DNA from: a virus
Reading direction: 5' to 3' (one strand)
Length of the DNA: 36,069 bases
IMG/VR virus record: IMGVR_UViG_3300025132_000126
Location: 1 to 36,069 of that record
The position numbers and the translations under genes are program-made. Of this stretch, positions 6,674-14,700 are shown in pieces (within the stretch, counting starts at the first letter, position 1; every line of letters starts with the position of its first letter). The notes beneath the pieces were generated by a model, which saw nothing but the letters and a program-made list of their open reading frames with translations, was not told where the DNA came from and did no database searches.

Positions 6674-9600
6674 TGATCGAAGAAGCAGCGTTTAAAAGTA
6701 ATTTTGTAGGACGTGATGGATTTAGATGGTTTATTGCTCAAGTAGCACCTTCTACCAAACAATCTAAACAAAGAGAAGGTGGTTGGGGTAATAGATATAA
6801 AATTAGAATCATGGGGTATCATCCCTTTGATGCTACTATTACAGATGAAGACCTACCATATGCCCATGTGTTAATGCCACCTACCTCTGGTAGTGGTGCA
6901 GCGAACACGTCGGAGTCTTGTATGATTAGACAGGGAGACGTTGTATTCGGATTCTTCTTAGACGGAGATGATGGACAACTCCCTGTCATTTTAGGTTTAT
7001 TTGGAAGAACTCCTCAGATAAAAGCAGGAGAAGCAAGCACTGAAGATACACAAGCATTTAAACCTTTTACTGGTTACACTGACGAAATTGTTGGAACTTC
7101 CAAGATGGGTCAGGAAGAAGCAAATGATAACCAAGGGGTTGTCAATCTCCCTGCTGCAAGAAATCCTAAAAATTCTCAAGGAGGAGTTGTTGATGGTTTG
7201 ATGGGTGGAAACCTAACAGATCAATTAGAGTCTGTATCAGGAGCATTAGACGGTGCTTTAGGAGCAGTTAGTCAAGGTATGCCAGAGGTTTCAGGTGTTG
7301 CTGGTCAGGTATCAAATGTTGTTAGTAATGCTGGTGGAGCAATTAGAGGTGCTACTCAGGGTGTTTTGAGTGGAGCATCCAGTGTAATATCAGAGGCAAT
7401 TTCTGGAGCAGTCAATTCAGCATCTGCAGGTGATCTTTTAGGTGCTGCAACACAGGCACTAAAGGCAACAGAAGCTGCTACTGGTATTATTGCTTCTATC
7501 GGACAAGATGCTGCCACGATTGCAAATAATATTAAGTCATTCGCATCAATATCAAATGCAAACCTTGCCAAGTATATTACTCAACCAGGAGGATATCAAA
7601 ACCAAACATCTTTAAGTGCGGTTATTCCTTCAGGTAATACTGCATTAGACTCGTTAATCTCTGCAAGAAATGCCACTTCAATGATGGCAAGAAATAAAAA
7701 GTCTGGAGCACCACAAACAGATAGTTTGGCAAATGGTTTAAGAGTTGAACCTGCGGGTGGAGGTACTGCTATTTCCAGTATCGATTCTGCTATCAATAAT
7801 ACTGTTACTAAACTTCAAACAACTAGAGGAGTTTACGATTCAAATAAAGAAATTGCAAGAACAGCAGAGAAAATAACTAAGGTCATTAGACCGATGATTG
7901 AGATTGCTTTGAAGGGAGTTAATGATGAAGTTACAAGTAGAACTCCTGATGGTTTAGAGAAACAATATAAACTTTTCTATGAGAGAAAACTTAATGCATT
8001 GTATTATCAAGCTCTTGGTATTACAACGTCAGGTATTGGACAGTTTCAAGGTGGAAATACTGGTATTACAACTGCAATGAAAACAGCAGCACATCAGGCA
8101 GGATTAGAAAGACAACTTGAATTTGAAGATCCTATTGTTGCATTTGAAGAAGCACAAAATGGTATCTTAGAAACTGTAGAAGATGATGTTACATCCAGAA
8201 TGAAAACTCATGTAGCAAGAACATTAAGATTCATTGCAGAAAGTCCCTCAGATGTTCCTAAATGTGTTGCAGAAAACTTAATGGTTAGAGCAACAGTTGA
8301 AATTGGTTATGGATTAGATGAAGCATGTAAACCATATCTCATTCCATTAGAACCAATTAATGGTTTAGTTAATATTACTGATCGGGTCTGGTCATCAGAA
8401 TCAGTTTACGAACCTATTGAACCCGTTGATGGTGCACCTAATTTTGGTTTAGTTTTAGGTGGTGGTGGTTACACTATTCCAGTTGTAGATAAAGACAGAG
8501 TAATGAGAGTAACTCCAATTGCTGCTGGTGAATCAAGAGATACACAATTATTGTTCCAAAATGAAACTCCATACTCTGCTGATCCAACATATGATGGAGG
8601 AGTATTAGGTAAGTGTTATACAGGACCACCTGTATGTAGTGGTTTGATTGTTGAAATTGTTGGAGGTAATGCAACTAAAAATGCAACAGTAGCACCAATT
8701 TTTGAAAGAGTCCCAACAGAGGAAGAAGTTGGACAATTTGCTGCTGCCGTTGGTGGAACTGGTGTTCTTGCAATTCAAGTTGTAGATCCTGGCGAGGGAT
8801 ATAAGAAAACACCAAAAATTGTTGTAAAAGATCACTCAAACCAAGGGTTTGGATGTATTGCTGAAGCAAAGATTGATTTTAATACAGGATCTCCTACATA
8901 TGGTCAGTTATTAAGAATTACTGTTAAATCTACTGGTCAATCATATCCACCTAATGTTTGTCCAGAGACTATTACAAATGATACTCCTAATAGAGTAGTC
9001 AGTATAGGGAAAGAAGGTGGTTACATCAATACCATTAATATTGTTAATATGGGATCTAATTATACAGTTACTGATAAATTTAATACAAATGCACTCAAAC
9101 CTGTTATCTCTTTAGGTAAATTGGTCGGTGCCGACATTCTTGAACCAGTTTTATATGATGAATTACCAAACATCAAACTGGTTTCTGAAACTGGAAAAGG
9201 AGCAAAGATTTATCCTATCTTAGATAATCAAGAACCTGTTGAGACATATGGATACAAGAGGATTATTGATTGTGTAGGTTACTGGTCAACTCAAGGTGCT
9301 AAGATACCAGTTGGATTTGTAAATGGTCGTCCCTACTATGGTGCATATCATTCACATAGTAATGGAATTTTGATGACGGGTCAAGTTCATACCAAGTTTA
9401 GTGTTATTATCTACACTACTCCTGATGCAAGTATTGCAAATATAGATGCAGTCCCAGACGCATCGACTGTAGCAGGTGCATCATCATCTGCTGATCAAGT
9501 TGTACTACCATTAACAGGTACTGAGGCAGCTACTACAGCAGTAGATAATGTCTTAAATTACGGAACTTCATTACAAGATGCAGTCAGTTCTCAGTCTGGA

Positions 9601-9741
9601 TTCTCTGCTGATCCTACTACAACAAGTACATCATCTAGTGGTGGTACACAGACTACAACAACTCAATCAACACCTCCATCCTCAAGTTCTCCTTCTCCAC
9701 CTAGCAGTGGTGGCGGTGGCAGCTATGGTGGCGGTTACTAA
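6673..9741 (+). CDS. gp5: Baseplate central spike protein, gp5-like
   Basis: In this 1022-residue protein, residues ~1-110 form the OB-fold-like start typical of cyanophage gp5 (FRWFIAQVAP, YKIRIMGYHPFDATITDEDL, RQGDVVFGFFLDGDDGQLPV, ILGLFGR). Ala/Gly/Ser-rich helices follow at ~165-290. The middle carries beta segments with GEGYKKTPKIVVKD-like motifs (~700), then YHSHSNGILMTGQVHT near 900. The final ~40 residues are Ser/Thr/Pro/Gly low complexity. T4 gp5 is 575 aa with an internal lysozyme; I see no T4-lysozyme motif here. The gene overlaps the previous stop (TAATG). Role: central spike and OB-domain base on the gp27 trimer. Confidence 0.7.
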   Translation: MIEEAAFKSNFVGRDGFRWFIAQVAPSTKQSKQREGGWGNRYKIRIMGYHPFDATITDEDLPYAHVLMPPTSGSGAANTSESCMIRQGDVVFGFFLDGDDGQLPVILGLFGRTPQIKAGEASTEDTQAFKPFTGYTDEIVGTSKMGQEEANDNQGVVNLPAARNPKNSQGGVVDGLMGGNLTDQLESVSGALDGALGAVSQGMPEVSGVAGQVSNVVSNAGGAIRGATQGVLSGASSVISEAISGAVNSASAGDLLGAATQALKATEAATGIIASIGQDAATIANNIKSFASISNANLAKYITQPGGYQNQTSLSAVIPSGNTALDSLISARNATSMMARNKKSGAPQTDSLANGLRVEPAGGGTAISSIDSAINNTVTKLQTTRGVYDSNKEIARTAEKITKVIRPMIEIALKGVNDEVTSRTPDGLEKQYKLFYERKLNALYYQALGITTSGIGQFQGGNTGITTAMKTAAHQAGLERQLEFEDPIVAFEEAQNGILETVEDDVTSRMKTHVARTLRFIAESPSDVPKCVAENLMVRATVEIGYGLDEACKPYLIPLEPINGLVNITDRVWSSESVYEPIEPVDGAPNFGLVLGGGGYTIPVVDKDRVMRVTPIAAGESRDTQLLFQNETPYSADPTYDGGVLGKCYTGPPVCSGLIVEIVGGNATKNATVAPIFERVPTEEEVGQFAAAVGGTGVLAIQVVDPGEGYKKTPKIVVKDHSNQGFGCIAEAKIDFNTGSPTYGQLLRITVKSTGQSYPPNVCPETITNDTPNRVVSIGKEGGYINTINIVNMGSNYTVTDKFNTNALKPVISLGKLVGADILEPVLYDELPNIKLVSETGKGAKIYPILDNQEPVETYGYKRIIDCVGYWSTQGAKIPVGFVNGRPYYGAYHSHSNGILMTGQVHTKFSVIIYTTPDASIANIDAVPDASTVAGASSSADQVVLPLTGTEAATTAVDNVLNYGTSLQDAVSSQSGFSADPTTTSTSSSGGTQTTTTQSTPPSSSSPSPPSSGGGGSYGGGY

Positions 9742-9749
9742 ATATTGAT

Positions 9750-10283
9750 ATGAGAAATACAAAAGAAGCATCATACGTAAAACAGTTTGGACCTAACTTA
9801 GCAATTTCTTCTGCTAATGAGGTTGGAACTGGTGGAGAAGAAGCATATAAAATGTATTCTGTAAACTTACAGGAGGATGTTGCCTTCCATAGTTTTTCAG
9901 AAAACGGAACTTTTAGATGGCATAGTGATAAAAGTATAGAAGTAGATGCAGGTATCACTGGAGAAGGTGGACTTGATATGATGTTTATGTGTCATAATGG
10001 AAGTTATCAAGTAACTGCTGATAATGGCACAATTGTTTTAAAAGGAGAAAATATTGTTATTGAGGCAACTAATGGAGTTTCGATCAAGGCAAAGACATTT
10101 TCTCATAATTCAAAAAACTATACTGCAACTGCAACAGCTGCCAGTAGTTCCTTTAGTAAAGGAAGTTGGCAAGCAAATAGAAAACTGCTTCCAGGCGGTG
10201 CATCCAGTTTCAGTGGATCTGCCTTCAAAGGATCCCGTGTCGCAAAAGAACAACTCCTTACTAGGGCACCTAATGTGAGATAG
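9750..10283 (+). CDS. Small spike/beta-helix structural protein
   Basis: The 177-residue product has residues ~85-120 (SYQVTADNGTIVLKGENIVI, then EATNGVSIKA) with the alternating hydrophobic/Gly/Asn pattern of VgrG/gp5 C-terminal beta-helix needles. The tail is Ser/Lys/Gly-rich. It follows the gp5-like gene after 8 bp. The reading is that the membrane-piercing needle is supplied as a separate polypeptide instead of as the gp5 C-terminus. That is inference; it may equally be a gp5-associated cap. A CTAAATA at 9738-9744 is too near the ATG to be a normal promoter for it. Confidence 0.5.
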   Translation: MRNTKEASYVKQFGPNLAISSANEVGTGGEEAYKMYSVNLQEDVAFHSFSENGTFRWHSDKSIEVDAGITGEGGLDMMFMCHNGSYQVTADNGTIVLKGENIVIEATNGVSIKAKTFSHNSKNYTATATAASSSFSKGSWQANRKLLPGGASSFSGSAFKGSRVAKEQLLTRAPNVR

Positions 10284-10287
10284 GGGA

Positions 10288-10316
10288 TTGACAAGGGATG
10301 GGCGATGCTCTATAAT
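10288..10316 (+). promoter_or_regulatory. Consensus sigma70 promoter TTGACA-N17-TATAAT
   Basis: TTGACA occupies 10288-10293 and TATAAT 10311-10316, with exactly 17 bp between. Transcription would start near 10323. This is the best match to the bacterial consensus that I saw in the window, and it sits immediately after the tail-hub operon, giving the small-gene block at 10.3-11.7 kb its own host-polymerase promoter. Confidence 0.75.
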
Positions 10317-10339
10317 ATATGAGTAATCAATTGAAACCC

Positions 10340-10549
10340 ATGAATCCAAATTCCTTTACTGACTCTCTTGTTTTCGGTGTTGTTGTAGATATCTGCACTC
10401 GCTCTTTCGTTTTGCTTAGTGATGAGGGTGAGGAAAAGGAAGTTACTTGTGAAAATTTCCAACAATTTGCCAATGTCCTTGAGTTTGTCAAAAACAATTT
10501 GGAACCTAACCAAGTTTTATACGCAGAACCTGCAGTAAGTCTTAGATGA
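10340..10549 (+). CDS. Small protein of unknown function
   Basis: An in-frame ATG also lies at 10319, giving 76 residues, but it is upstream of the likely transcription start (~10323) of the TTGACA/TATAAT promoter. I therefore prefer the ATG at 10340, giving 69 residues beginning MNPNSFTDSLVFGVVVDICT. If the gene is instead read from late transcripts through the operon, the longer form is possible. It looks soluble, with a short beta-rich N-terminal half (FVLLSDEGEEKEVTCENF) and an acidic helix. No family recognised. It overlaps the next gene by ATGA. Confidence 0.6.
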   Translation: MNPNSFTDSLVFGVVVDICTRSFVLLSDEGEEKEVTCENFQQFANVLEFVKNNLEPNQVLYAEPAVSLR

Positions 10550-10686
10550 AATTTCACCCTAATCCAAAAGAACTATGGGAGGAGTACCACAGAGTTGTTG
10601 CTCCAGTGATCAGTGTGGATGGATTTGAGTATGAGAGAAAATATGAGGACGAACCAAGTTTTTGTTTACATCCAGAAGAAGACTAA
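10546..10686 (+). CDS. 46-residue protein of unknown function
   Basis: The gene starts at the ATG of an ATGA overlap with the preceding gene, indicating translational coupling. It encodes MKFHPNPKELWEEYHRVVAP and continues with an acidic C-terminus ending LHPEED. No domain is recognisable. The stop overlaps a CTAAATA motif. Confidence 0.55.
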   Translation: MKFHPNPKELWEEYHRVVAPVISVDGFEYERKYEDEPSFCLHPEED

Positions 10687-10689
10687 ATA
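10683..10689 (+). promoter_or_regulatory. T4-type late promoter motif CTAAATA
   Basis: CTAAATA overlaps the stop codon of the preceding gene and lies 19 bp ahead of the ATG at 10708. The same heptamer precedes the large structural genes at 11771 and 16984, which supports its being the phage late promoter core (T4: TATAAATA). Confidence 0.5.
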
Positions 10690-10707
10690 CTGAAAAGGTA
10701 TTATGGT

Positions 10708-10989
10708 ATGTCTTTTCAATACTTACTAACAGCAGATTACCGTTGGTATAATAACAAATCAACAATTTGTTTATTCTACTATATTCAAGGTGCTCCATTT
10801 ACCTTTGATGAATTGCCTAAATTAATGCAAGATCATCCAGAAGTAATAGCAGAAGCAGAATTAAATAAACCTATTGAACCAGAAGAAATGTGGAGAATAT
10901 CTAATTATCTTGTTGAAGAAGAGATGCACCCATGTATTTTTGACATAAATGTAGACCATCCAGAATTATTACCTGATTTAGCAGAATGA
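10708..10989 (+). CDS. 93-residue acidic protein of unknown function
   Basis: It begins MSFQYLLTADYRWYNNKSTI; the first 35 residues look like beta strands and the rest like acidic helices (DELPKLMQDHPEVIAEAEL and EEMWRISNYLVEEEMHP). No catalytic motif or membrane segment is seen. It sits behind a late-promoter motif and overlaps the next gene by ATGA (10986-10989), so it is probably cotranslated. Function not recognised. Confidence 0.65.
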   Translation: MSFQYLLTADYRWYNNKSTICLFYYIQGAPFTFDELPKLMQDHPEVIAEAELNKPIEPEEMWRISNYLVEEEMHPCIFDINVDHPELLPDLAE

Positions 10990-11210
10990 AACTAACACAA
11001 GAAGTTATTGATCAGATCCAAGAAGCAATGCTACACACCAAAAAAGATGGTAGTATTAATTGGCAAGATAGTGATGAGATAGAAGTAAACTTAGCAGGTA
11101 CATTTGCTGCTGATAGATTTATTGTAATTAAGAATAAGACTAAAGATCCTGTTATAAGTGCTGCACCACATCCTAACTTTGATTATGAAAAGAAAGAGTG
11201 GAAGAAATGA
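10986..11210 (+). CDS. 74-residue protein of unknown function
   Basis: The sequence starts MKLTQEVIDQIQEAMLHTKK. It has an N-terminal helix, then EIEVNLAGTFAADRFIVIKN, which looks like a small alpha/beta unit, and a Lys-rich end. It overlaps both neighbours by ATGA. No family recognised. Confidence 0.65.
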   Translation: MKLTQEVIDQIQEAMLHTKKDGSINWQDSDEIEVNLAGTFAADRFIVIKNKTKDPVISAAPHPNFDYEKKEWKK

Positions 11211-11371
11211 ATAAGACATTAGAAAAAATATTAGAACCCATACTTTTGGTCGGGTTGACAAGTGTTCTATTGGTGATGTTTGGAATCTTTACTGTAGAAC
11301 ACTTCATAGTCAGACCACCTATGAGATTATTAGGACTTGGTGAGTATAAGAAAAGAAGAAGAAGAAAATGA
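11207..11371 (+). CDS. 54-residue single-pass membrane protein
   Basis: The product begins MNKTLEKILEPILLVGLTSV and has one hydrophobic segment at about residues 11-31, followed by the basic tail YKKRRRRK. The positive-inside rule suggests a cytoplasmic C-terminus. The gene overlaps neighbours on both sides by 4 bp (ATGA). It is a possible phage membrane or lysis-accessory protein, but nothing more specific can be said. Confidence 0.6.
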   Translation: MNKTLEKILEPILLVGLTSVLLVMFGIFTVEHFIVRPPMRLLGLGEYKKRRRRK

Positions 11372-11682
11372 AAATAGAATTTGAAAAATCCTTTGGTAAA
11401 GGTAACGATCCTTGGTATGCAAAGGCAGAAAGATGGGCAAAGAAGCAACGCTTCCCCATTTCATTTCTTGCATTAGGTGTTATTGAATGGTTAAAGAATA
11501 AATGGATTGATATTAAGATTGAAAATACAATGAAAGATGTTGATAGACAAGTTGAAGATATTAAAAAAGATTGGGATGGTTATACTCAACCTAAAGTAAA
11601 AATTATAGAAACTCCTTCTGAAGTAGAGGGATTAATGGATATGGAGATAAAAAATCCTGTAAAATGGGAAGATCTACCATAA
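11368..11682 (+). CDS. 104-residue protein of unknown function
   Basis: It begins MKIEFEKSFGKGNDPWYAKA. A short hydrophobic stretch, FPISFLALGVIEWL, lies near residues 30-43, followed by a charged helical region (ENTMKDVDRQVEDIKKDWDG) and an acidic end. It might be membrane-associated together with the preceding small membrane protein. It is the last gene before the late promoter at 11729. Not assignable. Confidence 0.6.
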   Translation: MKIEFEKSFGKGNDPWYAKAERWAKKQRFPISFLALGVIEWLKNKWIDIKIENTMKDVDRQVEDIKKDWDGYTQPKVKIIETPSEVEGLMDMEIKNPVKWEDLP

Positions 11683-11728
11683 TTAGATAGAAATACGCAT
11701 ACATATATTATATGGGTCTTTTAGTCTT

Positions 11729-11735
11729 CTAAATA
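11729..11735 (+). promoter_or_regulatory. T4-type late promoter motif CTAAATA
   Basis: CTAAATA lies 35 bp before the ATG at 11771, in the only non-coding gap (88 bp) between the small-gene block and the giant structural gene. The copy at 16942 sits at the same distance from its gene. Confidence 0.6.
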
Positions 11736-11770
11736 GATTAGCATAACATTTTGTATTAGCATAGGGAAAG

Positions 11771-14700
11771 ATGCCTCTTAGTAAGCTAGAAAATTTTATT
11801 AAGAATACTGAAGGTCGTATATTATACGTCAATCCAAGTGATATTGACTCTACCGACAGTCTTGATAATCAGGGTAACTCTCTAACGAAACCCTTTAAAA
11901 CAATTCAGAGGGCGATGTTAGAATCTGCCCGTTTCTCGTATGTGCGAGGAAAAGATAATGATATTATTGATAAAACTACTATTCTTTTGTTCCCTGGTGA
12001 ACATTTGATTGATAATAGACCTGGATATGGTATTGTAGATAATCTTGGTGCTAAAGCAGTTTCACCTGCTGGTGCTCAGTCTGTTGCGTCCACTGAATTT
12101 GGACTGACTCTAAACTCAAACTTTGACCTTTCCCAAGAAAATAACGATTTATATAAGTTTAATAGTGTTAATGGTGGTACTATTCTTCCCCGTGGTACTT
12201 CTATAGTTGGTCTTGACCTTAGAAAAACCAAAATCAGACCGAAATATGTTCCAAACCCTACAGATCCTGATACTCCAAACAGTGCTATCTTCAGAATCAC
12301 TGGACTATGTTACATTTGGCAGTTTACTATTTTTGATGCTGACCCTAATAGCACAGTATATACTAACCATCAGAATTTTACAAACCAGTTATATGTCTCC
12401 AGACCTCTATTCTCTCACCATAAACTAACTGCATTTGAGTTTGCAGACGGTGTTAATAAGGCAACAGGTTTTAATTATACTGACTTGAGCATGTATTATT
12501 ATAAGTTGACTCATGCCTTTGGTCCTAATACTAACAGACCTATTGCATTCCAATGGCCAGATCAAATTGGTGACTTTGATAAGCAAAGAACAGAATGGGA
12601 AATTGTTGGTGCACTAGCATCTGATCCTATTGTTATATCTAATATTATCGCTGGTGATGGTACTACTCCAACCACAACAGTTACTGTTGACACAGATTTA
12701 CCACACTTACTTGATATTGGTACTCCTATTAGAATTACTGGTATCAACGTTGCTAACTACAACGTCAGTACGACTGTAACTAATGTTGTTACTGACACTA
12801 AGTTTACATATACGTTATCAATTATCCCTGTAAACCTAGATCCAACACCATCAACATCCAGTCCAAAAGTTACGGTTGAATCTGATACTGTTAAGGGTGC
12901 ATCACCATATATCTTTAACATATCACTACGTTCTGTTTATGGTATAAATGGATGTCATGGTGATGGAAGTAAGGCAGATGGTTTCCGATCCATGGTTACA
13001 GCGCAGTATACGGCAATTTCTCTACAAAAAGATGACCGTGCTTTTGTAAAATATAACAAGAATGCTGGTACATATGATGGTATTAATATTAGTACACCTT
13101 CTTATGGTGCTGATCTACCTGCTGGTTCTTCCTCAACAAACAGTGAGCAAGTATATCACTTAGATAGTAGAGCAGTCTATAGAAAAGGTTGGGAAACATG
13201 CCATATGAAATTCACCAATGACGGTGTATGTCAGGTTGTTTCGGTTTTCGCTATCGGATTTGCAAGACACTTCCAAGTACAGTCTGGTGGTGATCAATCA
13301 ATTACTAACTCTAACTCTAACTTTGGTCAAATTTCTCTATATGCAGATGGATTTAAGAAAGAATCTTTCGGTAAGGATGATCAAATTTATATTACTGGTT
13401 TAGTTCCACCAAAAGCAATTCCAAGTTCTGTAGAAACCAAGATTAATTATCTTACTCTTGATGTTGGTTTAACAACGGCAGTTGGTGTTTCTTCTCATTT
13501 ATACCTCAAAGATTTCGTACAAGAAACAGGTGTACCACCATCAGGTGCACAGGGTTTCAAAGTTGGTGCAAAAGACTTTGATAAACTATATGTAAACCTT
13601 AGCAATACTGGTATTGGAGAAACATATGCTGCAAATATCCAGATGATGGATAATACTGTTTCTGTTTCTTCAACTATTGCTGCTGGTGAAAATATTGGAT
13701 TCAAACAGACACAGGTTGTTGGTACAAGTGGAGGTCCAAATGATGAAACAACTTTAAACACTAATGGTAATCATACATTCATTACTGGTGAGTCAGTAAT
13801 TGTACAGCAAGATCAGGGTAATATTCCTGACGGTATTTCAGATCACAGATTATATTATATCATTCGTACATCAACAAACACACTTAAGTTCGCATCAAAC
13901 TTAACTAATGCTTTAAATGGAAAAGGTCTTAACCTCAATAACGTCAAGATTGATGGTAGTTTACAGATTATCTCTAGAGTTTCCGATAAAATACCTGGTA
14001 ATGTAGGACATCCTGTTCAATTTGATCCTAACAAGAGTAACTGGTTTATTAAAGTTGATAGATTTAATGAGATATACCCTCAATTACTTTCTAAAGGTGT
14101 AGCAGGTATAGGTGATGCTACTACTGAAACATGGTTTAATAGAGTTCAGGAAAATAGATCCCTTGATGAAAGAATCTATACTGCTAGAATGTTTATTCCT
14201 AAGGAAGCAGATGACGCAAGAGATCCTAGTGATGGTTTCGTTGTTCAGGAATCTAAGAGTACTAGTGATATTCTTTTCGATCCCGTCCAAATTACTCAAG
14301 AACAATACCAATATGATAGAAACCCAAGATTTATTGGTACATGTTCCTATAATAGTACTAATGCACAAGTAACTCTCTTCTCAGAGAGACCACATACAAT
14401 GAAAAAGGGACATCTTGTCATGGTAAGGGGAGTTAAGAGTGCAAATAATCTTAATGCAATTGATGAACAGGGTTACAATGGTCGTTACCAAGTTATTGAG
14501 GTAGTAGATTCACATACACTTAAATATGCAATTACTTCGGGTGATCCTGGTGTATTCCAGAATGATACATCTGTAAGAGATAGTAAGTTACCAAGATTTG
14601 AAAAGAACCAAATTAATGCAAACTTCTTCATCTTCCGTCCAAACATTCTTGAAGATTTTGCACAAGGATTCAATGACGGTATCTCACAGGCAGACTTTGT

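Noticed and set aside
7356-7796. Minus-strand reading frames inside the gp5-like gene
   Set aside because: They have no ribosome binding sites, and the plus strand carries a continuous recognisable protein.
6673-9741. T4-type lysozyme domain in the gp5-like protein
   Set aside because: No lysozyme signature could be found; the region after the OB fold is Ala/Gly/Ser-rich helix.
9738-9744. CTAAATA as a late promoter for the 9750 gene
   Set aside because: It ends 5 bp before the ATG, too close to give a leader; it overlaps the previous stop codon and may be chance, since TAA followed by ATA is common here.
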